Assembly: GCA_025890175.1 (NCBI GenBank)
Contig: JANPYM010000013.1
Location: 1,380,777 to 1,444,776 of the forward strand
Origin: Ciborinia camelliae
Lineage: Eukaryota > Ascomycota > Leotiomycetes > Helotiales > Sclerotiniaceae
DNA: 64,000 nt
Direction: 5' to 3'
Below the pieces are notes generated by a model, which saw nothing but the letters and a program-made list of their open reading frames with translations, did not search any database and had not been told where the DNA came from. Of this stretch, positions 35,396-47,338 are shown piece after piece. A program made the translations under genes and the position numbers. Every line of letters begins with the position of its first letter. Within the stretch, counting starts at the first letter, position 1.

Positions 35396-36322
35396 ATGCA
35401 AACCATACTAGCACACCCTCTCATTGTCTTGAGTATTTTTACATACTCTTCCGCAGCATTAGTATTGCAACAAAGTTCCGAAGAGCACCTTGTCGCGCGC
35501 GACCTAGGTTCGCAGGAACAAGGGTGGAACGAAGCAACCGTGAAGCGTCCAGTTGCAGTTTCCACCCTCTCATTCGTGGAGCCTAAACCGTTTCAAACCC
35601 ACCATTCAAAGCCTCCTATCACTGACGTAAGTAGATAAACCATTGGGATCGATGAGATACTACCTTACCTATCTATACTAATATTGACGACTCAAAGGGA
35701 GAAGCCAATATATTCACCGATCTATTCCTCAACCCCACGACGATCATCGTCCCGGCATCGACCATCTACTACACCGAAACTACCGTCACAATTACCCCTC
35801 GTGATGTCGGCGGATTGGAAACTAGTACGGCGACAGTAGGACCCCTGAGTCGAGCCCTGCCACAAACATTCCAGACGGTGACTGCATCGCCTGCACCCGC
35901 CTCTTCGATTACTCACGAAAATGAGCGCCGCGGATAGCAGCTTATTTTCAGTCTCGCCACTACTTTTCCTACCGTTATATCCAGTAAAACTTATGTAAGT
36001 CTTTTTTCAATACCCAAGTTTCTCAATAAGCTTTGATATATATAAGGTTCTCATATGAACAAGAAAATCCCGAAATATCATATACCCATACTTTAAGAGT
36101 TTGAACTATGCTAACATGAAAATATGACAGGAAATGGTTGTATATACGTCAATCTCGACCTTTAAAAGGCCATTCGGACGCCGCGAAGATGCGACAGCGA
36201 CTCCAGCATTAACACCCCTCAGCAACGCCCTCCCCCAATCCTTCCAAACCATGAGCAAACCTCTCCCGGAAATCTCCACTGCATCTACACCCGTAGCAGT
36301 GAGCCCTCAGATGATTATTTAG
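35396..36322 (+). CDS. Small secreted Thr/Ser-rich protein with repeated exon motif
   Basis: Exon 1 (35396-35626) encodes a signal peptide (MQTILAHPLIVLSIFTYSSA) and a hydrophilic start. Exon 2 from 35698 is Thr/Pro-rich and contains GPLSRALPQTFQT. It meets TAG at 35935, giving a 156-residue form. The same frame continues past TAG into TFPTVISSKTY, then splices in phase (35995-36130) to an exon with TPLSNALPQSFQT, ending at 36322. Removing a 60-base phase-0 intron (35878-35937, ending in that TAG) would give about 219 residues. The repeated PLSxALPQxFQT unit suggests internal duplication. The role is unknown; it could be a wall or surface protein. Confidence 0.65.
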
Positions 36323-38108
36323 ATACTTGATGTGCTTCTCACTCGCAACTATCTTCAATTAAAGTCGGGTTCTAGCCCGGAAATTGTATCCCCATGGCCA
36401 GTGGGACGGATAAAGTTTTCTTTGGTAGTCTTTCTTTCTTTCTCCTTTAATTCGTGTTCCTACAATGATGATGGAGGAGACGGCTACGGGAATTATTACG
36501 GTATTTTTTGAGGACACCGACTATCCAGACGTTTTTCCTTCCTACACATGATTTGGGGCTTGCGTCGAAAGAGACGGGTATGAGGGTTATCAGGGAGTAG
36601 GGGGATAGAGATGAAAGGCATAAATGGGACTAGACTAGAATCATGTAGACGGAAAATAGTTTTCTTATTTAGGGAGATTCGCTTATTTGTTATTTGGTTT
36701 TTGTCTGTTTTTAAGAACGGAGGGCGGCGGGGTGGGGGGGTAGCAACTATGAATTTTTGCATTATCATGTTTTATTCGCACTTGCAAGCTCCTAGAGATT
36801 CCTAAATTTTAACCTCTTGACTGCTGCATGGGGCTCGTGTTCCAAGCTCACTAGATTACTCCTACATCTAAAAATATGTTCTCTTCAGTATCAATCTACG
36901 ACGTGTGAGGAGCTTTACGAGTCCTCGTGTCTTTGAGCTCAAATAAAGTTCCTTGGATAGAGCAATTAATATGAAGACGATTTTCGAGTGGCTATTTGAG
37001 TATATTATGAACGTATGAAATAGTCAATACAAACAAGTGCCCGCATAATCCAGATTCCAAAGATATATTGAAAGATAAGGGTATCGAAAATTACTTGATC
37101 AATAGCCGTCTTTAGAAAATGATTTGATATTGAAAACGATTTGAATTTTCTAAACTGTTATCCTATTTAAATAATCAAAAATTATATCTCTTTTGAGATG
37201 GTAGAGTAGGTAACTAACGGTCAAAGTTGGAGCTCCAAATGCTCCCTGAAATGCTATGTTGATGGTTGAGGCAGGAATATATTTTGAAGTATTGTAGTTG
37301 ACCCGGGGGACTAATGACATTAGCCACTAACATGATTACTATCTACGCAATACATCAATCCGAGAACCTGTAGCGATTCTGCAGGTATCTTGTCTTATCC
37401 ACTGTATTGCAAATAACAGAGAGCGTCACATAGGTCCCACGCCGCCGCGATGAGGTATCTTGTCTTATCCACTGTATTGCAAATAACAGAGAGCGTCACA
37501 TAGGTCCCACGCCGCCGCGATGAAGCAACAGACGGAAAGGTTATCGACTGTACCCAATACGAAGCCGAGAATTCCGCATAGCATTTTGTACAACTAGCTG
37601 AAACACTATTCCTTCCACGGCCGGGAGGTAACTTTTCTCGAGGCTTGAAAGTTAAAGGGGTTAGTATTGGTGTGAAAAGCCCTTTCGGTTAATATAAGTT
37701 GAGGTGACGGTAGAATTCCAAAATTGGCGCCTCATACTTTATAGATGTGTGAACAGATTCGAAGAATCCCATGGTGGTTTCCTCATGGGTTGGCAAAGTC
37801 ATCTTTAAGTCGAACGAAGTTGTTTCTTCAATTCGACCACTCACTAAAGTACCATGCGCATTCGCTACTTTCCTCTACATACTTGTAGTTTAGGAGGTGG
37901 TCATGCAACGGGCTTGAGATAAAACGTCGTTTAAATCTCAGTCCGCTGCTTGAAAAGTTCTGGAATTGATGAGGATAACAAGCATCACCTTCTAGAGATG
38001 AATTCGCTCACCGCCTGACAGGTTTTTGTTTCATTTGAAAGTAAAACTATTTGGGCGCTGACAGGATGTTGGTTTCCTGAAAATGACGCTTTGGTGGCAG
38101 TACCGTAA
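36323..38108. other. Intergenic region
   Basis: 1.8 kb without a supportable gene apart from the 70-bp tandem duplication listed separately. Confidence 0.6.
37383..37522. repeat. Perfect 70-bp tandem duplication
   Basis: 37383-37452 and 37453-37522 are identical, base for base. It is intergenic. Lack of divergence points to a recent event or an assembly duplication. Confidence 0.95.
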
Positions 38109-39200
38109 TCAAATACACGCTGATAAATCGACTTCCAGTTTCGCCAATGCCTTTGCTTTCTTCCACAGACAATTAGGTTCCTTGAGGCCTATACAAGTAA
38201 ACTTGTGTAATTTCCACCCTGTCTTTCTATGCCTGGAACTACAATACCAGATCCTTCCTCCGATATTTCCACACTTCTTACAAGATATGAATGATTTCCC
38301 TCCAACTCCGCAATAATCGCACCAGTGATTTTCTTTAAGCACTCTGTAACGCCATCTGTTCAGTGCCCTTTCCGCACATCCTCGAATCAGGTGCATATTT
38401 GAACTGGTCGGAATGGTACGAGGCATCCGTGTTCCCATTCCCTGCACATCTTGACAGACCGTTTCTGTCATAAATTTCCGCCACTCCGCACCATTTCCCA
38501 GAAAATAAAGTTCTCCAAACTCTCTCACTTTACCATACTTCATATGTGTCATATCAACCACAATATACTCCGAATCATGTAGGAATGGGTCATTTAAATC
38601 TTTGCCCGGCAAAGGGAATACAAGAGCACAATTTCTGGAAATTTTCTGTCCTCCCGTAATATATTCATTCGGTCTTGTTGTCGAATCTAGCCTGCCCACC
38701 GTGCTGGTAGTCGTGAATTTCGGATCTTTCACGAGAAAATCGAATACGCGCAATTTAGATACCTTAACCAACACTGGCTCTTCATCTCGAATTTGGATTT
38801 CTAGTTCTTGATCTGGCGAACAGATATCAAGGAACTGTTTCCATAATTCCAAAGCTCCATTGTCATCTTGACTCCTCGACTGGTGAAATATATGCTCAAG
38901 TTTAGTAGACGAGAGAATACAAGCACTCATGCCACGACGTATCGTACAGGTAGCTGGAATATTGGGAGATTTCAGATCTGAAGAAGACTTATCGGTAAGG
39001 TTATAAAGGAACGTGTGATGATAGTTATTTACTATGAAAGTCGCGGGAGTCTGCCCGATGTATTTTCTATAGTTGGTTATCCCGGTGCTTTCAAGGTTGG
39101 TGTCTAAGTACCGGGGATCGTTGACTATGCGTTCGTAGTTGAGGAGGGTCAAAATCGTTCTGAGGGGGATTGGGGACAGGAGTTCGCGTTTGGGTTCCAT
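38109..39200 (-). CDS. MYND-type zinc-finger protein
   Basis: A single-exon gene of 363 residues. ATG 39200 (MEPKRELLSP) was chosen because the 84 in-frame codons before it have a non-protein-like, leader-like composition. The C-terminal region has the Cys/His spacing of a MYND finger: CDYCGVGG, SCKKCGNIGG, WYCSSRH and LHKFTC, ligands for two zinc ions. MYND fingers bind proline-rich peptides. The N-terminal 270 residues are not recognised; they contain a hydrophobic core block (DSEYIVVDMTHMKYG) seen in other fungal MYND proteins of unknown role. No SET domain was found, so it is not a SMYD methyltransferase. Confidence 0.85.
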   Translation of the reverse strand: MEPKRELLSPIPLRTILTLLNYERIVNDPRYLDTNLESTGITNYRKYIGQTPATFIVNNYHHTFLYNLTDKSSSDLKSPNIPATCTIRRGMSACILSSTKLEHIFHQSRSQDDNGALELWKQFLDICSPDQELEIQIRDEEPVLVKVSKLRVFDFLVKDPKFTTTSTVGRLDSTTRPNEYITGGQKISRNCALVFPLPGKDLNDPFLHDSEYIVVDMTHMKYGKVREFGELYFLGNGAEWRKFMTETVCQDVQGMGTRMPRTIPTSSNMHLIRGCAERALNRWRYRVLKENHWCDYCGVGGKSFISCKKCGNIGGRIWYCSSRHRKTGWKLHKFTCIGLKEPNCLWKKAKALAKLEVDLSACI

Positions 39201-40688
39201 GGTTGCGAATATTATCGTTGAATTTGGAATAAGATCTGGGAAATTATGTTCATGACCAAAATGTAAAATAAAGGCATATAAAATGCCTATTTGTGAAGGA
39301 TGATTGATTGTCTGTAAAGTAGAAGAAAAGAGAAGGGAAGATGGAAGAATGCAGGCGTATATCAGATTTATGGACAAACATAAGAAGGGAGAGAAGGCGT
39401 ATTGCCAAAATTGATCACTCAGGAAAGAGCATTTCCATGTTCGTTCTTTCACAATTAGAACTATAATACCGACAGATCATTTCATGATACACAGATAACC
39501 TGGATAAAGTTACCTAGTAAACTTCTGGTTATTAACGTATCGAGAGATATATCAAACATAAGAAAGGCTGAATAGCTATATCATATTGACCTTGAAATGC
39601 CAAAATCGGCGTTTCGTTTCTTTCACCAATAGACAAAACAAATATTTTCTGCTCCCCATTGCTATACTTATACTGATAAACGGCAAAAGCAAAGATAAGA
39701 TGTGCCAACCTGCCGTCCTTCACGAGACCTTCAATATGTAAGTTTAAGATTGATAACCAAAATACTTTCTCAAGGCTATCCATTACCCTACAATACTTTA
39801 AAGGGTGATCGGATGGTATCTAATCTAGCACAGTAATATCTGGATGCAAGATACTACATATATATATATATATATATCTACCTACCTAGGTAGACATTGC
39901 TTGCAGCAAGAAACATGAGAAGCAAGACTCATAGTATACAAATATCCTAGGAGCTTTCATAGGGATATTGTGCAACTTGCAATATAGCTACTCGTTTTTA
40001 TGTCATTCTCTACCCCGTACGCCTACCGGTATTGTACTCGAAAAAGGATCACAATGGCAATTTTATCGCACAAAAATACCAACAAAGCAATCAACCACCT
40101 TCCTCCCCCTTACTTCTGCTTGGGACTACCCAATCCAGTAACACGAGGCCCGAGGCCCCTCGGTCCGTAAGGCTTGGTGCATTCAGGCTGAATGAATGGC
40201 TACCGTTCATGGCTTGTCATGAAAATGATTTCATTAGTGGTTATGTGCGGAAAGTTCCGTGTAATCCACTGTATTTAACAGGGATGAAGCTTCTCCAGAA
40301 ATTTGATAGTCCATGAAGACTATGAATGAAGGTCATACATACTCCCATACAACTTCTTCCTTTTCTTTAAAGGTTGTTGTTCTCCGGAGTGATGTTTTTA
40401 GAGTTTTAATTGATAATTGAAGGGCATGATCTAATCTTCCGGATCCTTTTGGTGAATGGGTACTTTGTTGAATAACTTCATTTGGAAATAGGCACCCTAC
40501 CCGCTGGCACCGCCTTTGCTATCAGCGTTGTAGACAGAACCATACCAAAACGTGGTAGCAAAAGTTCAATCAACGAAATGGAAGGAGAACAGCCCCTCGC
40601 AGATGGACCATTTGCAGGTTGGATGCATGGTGACGTGTAGGTTACTCTTCTGTTTGCGCAGAGATCTGAAGTATCATCGCTAACATTG
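39201..40688. other. Intergenic region
   Basis: Includes the likely leader of the MYND gene and, at 39857-39878, an AT dinucleotide repeat followed by CTACCTACCTAGGTAG. Frames at 39532-39783 (-) and 40032-40316 (+) are not convincing as genes. Confidence 0.55.
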
Positions 40689-42524
40689 ATGGGTCTTTGT
40701 AGTGAAAAGCTCATGTTTACATTGGCTATAGGAGCTACGTTATTTGCCGGATGCCTTCTATATGGAACAATTCGGATCATCGAATGGTATAATGCCGAAC
40801 CAATTCTCCATTATACAATTGCTGAGCTTGAAGCACCAAAAGAGAAGAGGATCTTAGAGAAGCCAAGCATCAAGGTTGGTGGGAATACAACATATCAGGG
40901 TGGTTGCGCTGATAATATATAGGCTTCAGATACCTCAAATATTCAATGCTATGCCCCGGCGACTGGACAGTTCTTGGGATATGTTACTCCGTCAACGACC
41001 GAAGATATCGATAGAGTAATTGAGAAGGCACATGCCGCACAAAAGAAATGGGCAAAGACTACATTCACCCAAAGACGACAGGTTCTTCGATCTATGCTGG
41101 CATACATATTGGATCACCAAGAGGAGATTTGCAAGGTCGCATGTTTGGATTCAGGCAAAACTATGATTGATGCAGCATTGGGAGAAATTCTAGTGACTGT
41201 TGAAAAGCTTAGCTGGACTCTGGAGCATGGCGAAAAAGCATTAAGGCCTTCTCGAAGGCCTACGAACTTGCTCATGATGTACAAGAAGAATACGGTACAA
41301 TATGAGCCCTTGGGAGTTGTTGCTGCTTTAGTCTCTTGGAATTACCCTCTCCATAATTTGCTTGGTCCGGTAATCTCTGCCATTTTCTCTGGAAATGGAA
41401 TTGTGGTCAAGGCATCGGAAAATACGGCTTGGAGTGCACAGCATTTCTCCCTTATTGCTAGAGGCGCATTGTATGCATGTGGTCATGATTCTAATCTGAT
41501 TCAAGTTGTTACATGCTGGCCAGATACTGCAAATCATCTCACATCTCATCCTAGAATCTCCCATATCACTTTCATTGGTAGTCGACCTGTTGCCAAATTG
41601 GTAGCAGCCGCAGCATCCAAACCTCTAATTCCAGTTGTCGCTGAACTTGGAGGAAAGGATGCAGCAATTGTCATGAATTCCGCAATCAAAGACCTTCCAC
41701 GTATCACCGAGATTCTCCTTCGAGGCACGTTCCAAGCAGCCGGGCAAAATTGTATTGGTATCGAACGAATCATTGGTCTTCCAGATGTTTATGACAAGAT
41801 TGTCGCAGCACTAGAGCCACGAATTCGAGCTCTTCGTGTTGGCTCTGCACTTGATAGTACATCAGATTCGCCAGTTGATGTTGGAGCAGTCATTTCTGAT
41901 GGTTCATTTGACCGACTCGAGAAGTTGATCGCAGCTGCTGTCAAGGATGGAGCCCGTCTTCTAGTTGGTGGTAAAAGATTCAACCATCCGATCCATCACT
42001 CCGGCCATTACTTTACCCCAACTTTAATCGTTGACGTAACTCCCGAAATGGACATCGCCAACGAAGAATGTTTCGGACCAATCTGTGTTGTCATGAAAGC
42101 CAAAAACCCCGAAGACGCTTGCAGCATTGCCAACCATCCCAACTTCGGACTTGGTGCCTCGGTCTTCGGATCGAAAGATTGGGAACTCGACGCCATCGTC
42201 AAGAATATCAAATCCGGCATGGTTGCCATCAATGATTTTGCCGCATACTATGCCGTTCAACTACCATTTGGCGGCGTGGCTGGTAGTGGATATGGAAGGT
42301 TTGCGGGCGAAGAGGGATTGAGGGGTCTGTGTAATATCAAGGCTATTTGCGAGGATCGTTGGCCTTGGTCTCCGGCTTGTACGGCGATTCCGCCACCGCT
42401 CCGATACCCCATTCCCGACACGACCAAAGGCTTTGCGTTTACAAGGGCGGTGGTGGATCTGGGGTATGGCATTGGTGTAGGGCGGAGATGGAGAGGTGTT
42501 AAGGCCATGCTGGGTATGGGTTAA
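40689..42524 (+). CDS. Membrane-anchored aldehyde dehydrogenase, Msc7 type
   Basis: Two exons (intron 40875-40922, donor GTTGGT) give 595 residues. A transmembrane helix near the N-terminus (FTLAIGATLFAGCLLYGTI) distinguishes it from soluble dehydrogenases and matches the yeast Msc7 type, which is ER-associated. The NAD-dependent domain follows: VSWNYPLHN (Rossmann region), general base Glu303 in AELGGKDAA, nucleophile Cys339 in GQNCIGIER, and EECFGPI. The family oxidises aldehydes to acids with NAD(P)+; the substrate of Msc7 proteins is not settled. ATG 40713 is an alternative start eight codons downstream. An upstream intron ending near 40700 cannot be excluded. Confidence 0.9.
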
Positions 42525-43530
42525 TGTGGAGTGGAGTGAGTCAAGTAGTGGTAATAGGTTAGTTAATCGCGTGCATTGTGATGCGAATGGAGATTCATTC
42601 GCTTGGTGGGAAATTGATTGGCCTTGGTTGTTCATGTCGTGGGTTGTAATGGATTCCTATCATATAGCTAGGTAGCTACCTACCTAGCTACCTATGTGCA
42701 TAAGCACCTTGCAAATTAATAGTCGGTAGTTTATTTACCTACCTACCTTCCCTTATTTACCTACCTACCTTCCCTAGGTACCTACCTAAATAGTATTTAT
42801 AATCGCATGCCAGCCAGCACCAGGATCCAAATCCATTCCTCACATACAGATTTAATGGATGGATAGTTAACGGAGGAAAGATGGGGTTGGGTTTGAATGA
42901 ATACCTATGCAACGGAGTATAGGGGTGTGGGAGTATAGGAGTATATAGAAAGGAAAGGAAAGGGAAGGGGAGGGATCTTGAAGGAAGGGATCTTGAGAAC
43001 TAATGTATCGAAATCTTATCTGTTTACTCTACTAATTATAGCGAATATAGATCTAGATCCAGATCTAGATCCAAATTACATGTACATTTATTTTTATTTT
43101 TATTTTTATTGTTTTGTTCTGTTGTAGTTATCGAGTCATCAAATCATTAAATATTCATATCATATCGAAAGTTTCCATGGAAGGAATGCAATTTGATTGC
43201 AATTTTATTTGATTGCGCTGGCTATGCTTGCTATGCTATGCCATGCTTGCTATGCCATGCTATGTTTGATCCCGTTTATCCCAGTGTTCCCAGTGTTCCC
43301 AGACCGCCCAATAAAAGAAATCCACATCAGTGAAAAGCAAATGGGGTATCTTAGCGAAAAATGCAAAATATGATATGCCACCTATGAACTCCATCGGAAA
43401 ATGCCAGCAGATGACACTAAATATGCGGATGTTTCCTTCCCCTGTATGCACCATGTATGCAGCTTCCTCATGTGTGCGATGAATGTTCCTTCCTTGATGC
43501 GCCGTGAGTGGTTGTGGTTGCTCCCTCCGT
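42525..43530. other. Intergenic region between convergent genes
   Basis: Dense in TAGGTAGCTACCTACCTAG motifs (42666-42700) and in CTACCTACCTTCCC repeats (about 42736-42787). A GCTATGCTTGCTATG-type degenerate repeat lies at about 43218-43264. No coding signal. Confidence 0.6.
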
Positions 43531-45231
43531 CTATGGTAAGAATTCCTCAGAGTCGGAGTGGTTGTTAGATGAGGGGTCGTTGGATAACTCCATTTCGATG
43601 TCGACCTCCGTTTCATTTTCCAACTCCATCTCAATCTCAATATCCGCTTCCTCATCACTGTCCTCGGCACCTCTCTTTCTCTTCTTTGAACCCTTCCCAA
43701 GTTTCTTGACAACCTTCTGAACAGCCGCCTTCTTGCCAGCCTTGTAGCCTGGTTGCTTCTTATCTCCAGTTCTGTTGACCAGGTGCTCGATCGGACAGAC
43801 GGTATTCTCCCATTCTACAGAACCCTCGGATGTAACGGATCTGCAGCGGCCACATGTCTTTCCATGTCGGAGGAACAATTGATGAAGAGAGTACTTCAAG
43901 TGGTCGGGAATTCGAACCTCGCAATGGCTGAACGTTTGGTCGCGGCTTGCGTTCTCAGGAACCCAGCCAAGCCACTTGCAATGACGCCAAACGTGGGTGT
44001 CAACTGCAAAGCTGGGTCTTCCCATACAGAACAAGATGACACATGCTGCAGTCTTGACGCCAATTCCGGGCAAATCTGTCAATACCTGCATAGCAGCTGG
44101 TTTGTCCAACGCGTGAACATGGTCGATTGAGAGCATATTCTCCCCCAAGCTCTTGATCTCGGCTTCCTTTTGTTCCTTGGTTTCCAAAACCTTGCCGATG
44201 AATGGGACAGAAACATCAGTATCGAGTTCCTTTAATAAGTTCTCCAGAAGCTCGGTATTTTGATCGAAAACCTTCTGGAGAATTGCCTTGATGTATCGAG
44301 CCTTTATGTTGGCAAGACCACCTGATCTAATGGCCTCGACGACCTCTGCTTCCTCTGCAGCATATACAGCCTCCCATGACACACTTCCAGCACCCTTGCC
44401 AGATGTTCTCAGACCAAATTTTTCCTTCAAACCTGCCATTGATTTGTTGGCGTTGCCGGCGGTGGTCGAGGCGCTGAGGAGGGTTCTCAAAGTTGCGTCA
44501 AGAGCATCTGGAACCTCTCCACATCCAGTGATAGTCTCAGAAGGAGCTGGAATTACATCTGGTGGCTTCACTTCACCATGAAGTTCAGTCAGCAAGCTAT
44601 TCACCAACTCGGCGTTTTCTGCAGTGGGCTCGATGTGATCAGGAAAGGGTGATTGACCAGGGACGAGGCCATAATTCTTCTTCTTTGTCTTGGCAGGCTT
44701 GCTTGGAGATTCTTCAAGATCGTTGGCGGATTGATCAACGGCCTTCTTCTTGCGTGGTGATCTCTTCTTCTTGGGCTTCTCTTCTTTGATGTCTTCCTTG
44801 ATATCATCAACAAGATCGGCGGTGAATGGATCCGCAAGATCAGCAATAACCGGCTTCTCCTCACCCTCGTCCTTGACAAGAGTTTCAGAAGAAGCCTTGG
44901 AACCCCTCGCTCGTGTAGCTCTCTTGGTAGCAGTGGTAGTGGTCTCTGTAGTATCGATATTGCCGAAATTATCATCCAGGAGGTCACCTTTTTTGCCCAT
45001 TCCATGAGGTAGGACATCCCAACCACCCGTCATTGGCTCTGCAGCTAGCTTTGCCTTCTTCTTGGGTGGGGCACGCTTTCGACCCTTGACGGGAGAGCCG
45101 GTGGCGACATTTTCGTTGAGGTCCTGCTTGATAGTAACATCAGGTGTGATTGGTGGGGAAGAGAGAGTCGCTGCAGCAGAGCTTTGAGCTGCAGCTGTTT
45201 CTGCAGCCTTGGTGGCGGCTCGAGTGGGCAT
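43531..45231 (-). CDS. Endonuclease III-like HhH-GPD DNA glycosylase
   Basis: A single-exon gene of 566 residues. ATG 45231 begins MPTRAATKAAETAAA. The first 190 residues are basic and disordered, with KRAPPKKKAK and PKKKRSPRKKK as probable nuclear signals. The glycosylase core follows. The helix-hairpin-helix LPGIGVKTAACVIL carries Lys393, the Schiff-base residue of bifunctional glycosylase/AP lyases, and the GPD-type Asp411 lies in FAVDTHVWRH. The family excises oxidised or otherwise damaged bases in base-excision repair. The later cysteines (GKTCGRCRS, TVCPIEH) do not have canonical 4Fe-4S spacing. The C-terminal tail is acidic and low-complexity. It is longer than core Nth proteins owing to both tails. 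Confidence 0.9.
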   Translation of the reverse strand: MPTRAATKAAETAAAQSSAAATLSSPPITPDVTIKQDLNENVATGSPVKGRKRAPPKKKAKLAAEPMTGGWDVLPHGMGKKGDLLDDNFGNIDTTETTTTATKRATRARGSKASSETLVKDEGEEKPVIADLADPFTADLVDDIKEDIKEEKPKKKRSPRKKKAVDQSANDLEESPSKPAKTKKKNYGLVPGQSPFPDHIEPTAENAELVNSLLTELHGEVKPPDVIPAPSETITGCGEVPDALDATLRTLLSASTTAGNANKSMAGLKEKFGLRTSGKGAGSVSWEAVYAAEEAEVVEAIRSGGLANIKARYIKAILQKVFDQNTELLENLLKELDTDVSVPFIGKVLETKEQKEAEIKSLGENMLSIDHVHALDKPAAMQVLTDLPGIGVKTAACVILFCMGRPSFAVDTHVWRHCKWLGWVPENASRDQTFSHCEVRIPDHLKYSLHQLFLRHGKTCGRCRSVTSEGSVEWENTVCPIEHLVNRTGDKKQPGYKAGKKAAVQKVVKKLGKGSKKRKRGAEDSDEEADIEIEMELENETEVDIEMELSNDPSSNNHSDSEEFLP

Positions 45232-47338
45232 GTTGAATTTAATAGGACTGTGATCGGAATACAACCGATTTGAATTTCAGTCAAGTGGGAGAACAGGAAG
45301 GAGGTAGCTTGAGGTAGAGGATAAGTAATAAGAATAAGTAAGGCCAATTCAGTTCAAATATTGAAGATCGAAGACCGATCTGAATGAAGACAGGTAAAAA
45401 TTGTGGTGGTAGATCGAAGAAAAAAGTGTGTAAGTTGAAGAAGGACATTCAGAAGTCGAAGTACTTTAACAATTGAGGTATATTGACAGGACCTCTATAA
45501 CGTGATAATAGGACGGGTCGAAGTGAAATAAACAGGCAGGCACTAATACAAATCAAGTACTTCTTTGATGGAATTTGATCTCAAAGGAGGAAAGCGTCAG
45601 ATACTAGTGGGAGGTGGTTTCCAATCGGTGTATCTTCGGGACATGGTTTAGAGTTGAGAGTTGTCTTTGGAGGAGTTGGAATGTGAAAAGGATCTTGGAA
45701 AGATAGATGAAATCTTTTAAATAGAAAATGAAGAAGTTCTCAATTGCCTATTGGCCGTAATTGAGCCTTCTTTACAGATGGATAGGTATCTACAGCAAAA
45801 GATGAATGATAAAATTTATTCACTCCCTTTTGTATGACCGACCATCAAGTGAATGGGGGGAAGTGGTTCGATCTCAACACTCGATATCTACCACCTCAGC
45901 TGACTATATTCCCAAATGGGACGATCGGAACTTCCAGGTTCAATGATCGATTCTAGCCTAGGTAAGTAGCACTGGGGCATTCACTTTGTTATATAGAAGA
46001 CTTCAGCTTCTGTATTCTTGGAAACTTCTTCAAGACTTTGAGGAGAATTGTTGAAGATTGTTGAAGATTGAATAGTTCTAGAGACTCAGCACTTAAATGT
46101 AAAAGTATTTGTTGAACATTGAAGATTGGTGGAGCTTTAATGCTCAACAGATACTTCATCTGTATCTTAAGAATGATCTATAAGTCTCAAGTCATCATAA
46201 AGCAAAAAGCTTCAAGCATTTCACTTTTATCATCAAATATAATTATTATCGAGGAATCCTTGTGGAAGTCCTAGATCCAGACATTGGAACTGCTGTTTGG
46301 AGAGTAATTATTATAAAGATGGTTCTGAAATCTATTGAAGTTTGGAGGCTTGGAGATTGAAAAGATCCTTGATATATATAGGTGCAGCACTTGCAATCAG
46401 TTGTTTGTCTTCTCTTCTTGATATACCTATCTACCTACATTATCTTTAAGTTCCCAAGCTACCTACTCAAACAAACAAGCAAGCATACCTAGTACATCAC
46501 CTACTTATCCCATACAATCAGAAAACAATGAAGAATCCAATTATTATGATATGTTTGGCATCTGAATGTCCGGATATTGATTGAAGTTGAACATTTCATA
46601 ATGATTTTTGAGAATGATTGGTATAGATAGATACCTTAGATACCTACTTTTGTCAAGTGAGTAAGTGACTTTAATGACTTCCAATTCATTGTTTTCTATC
46701 AAGCATTCATAATATCTCCATGTTTAGAAGTGAACTCAGAAATTGTTGAGTCTAGTGTTTAACCTCAATACGAGAGATATCTATTGATATCTAGGTAACC
46801 GATGAATTTGACCTTAAGCAATAAGCACTCCTTTGTGCAGGTGGTTCTTTCTCTTCGGATCAGATAGATACAGTACTTCCTACTCCATTTTCTCTGCATT
46901 TCCAAACTGATTATCATTAATGTACTTTAATAACTGAGGCTTCCCTTTACTTCATTTATACTACCTACCTATTAGCATTCAAGTTATGGCTCTCAGTTTA
47001 TCAATTACTGCCAAACATTAACATTTCATTACAAAATGAAGTTCAGACGTCAAATTAGCTACATTGGATATTCTTGGAAGACTACCATGTCAATCTTCAA
47101 ATGTTAGTTAAACATTGGATACTGGTTCTTCCATTTTATATCAGGGCTTCTCTAAGAATCTTTGAATATCAGTTGTACAATGAATACTCATCTACCTACT
47201 AACCACACTTAAGCCCTACATAACATTCTGTATATCAAAAGCCACTCTCAAACCGACATACCATATAATATGATCAAAACAAAGCCTTCAAATCAAAGAC
47301 AAATAACTTCCTTCCATCAAAACCCAGCATCCAAAATC
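45232..47338. other. Intergenic region
   Basis: 2.1 kb, AT-rich, with scattered CTACCTA motifs and many short imperfect GAAGATTG-type repeats around 46025-46125. No gene seen. Confidence 0.6.

Noticed and set aside
39201..39452. 84-codon N-terminal extension of the MYND protein
   Set aside because: The in-frame extension has leader-like composition, and the downstream ATG at 39200 begins a more typical N-terminus.
39532..39783. Minus-strand frame upstream of the MYND gene
   Set aside because: Somewhat protein-like (AVYQYKYSNGEQKIFVL) but too short, with no splice partner or recognised family; not strong enough to list.
40032..40316. 94-codon plus-strand frame upstream of the aldehyde dehydrogenase
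   Set aside because: Composition is not protein-like and it does not join the dehydrogenase by any in-phase intron I could find.
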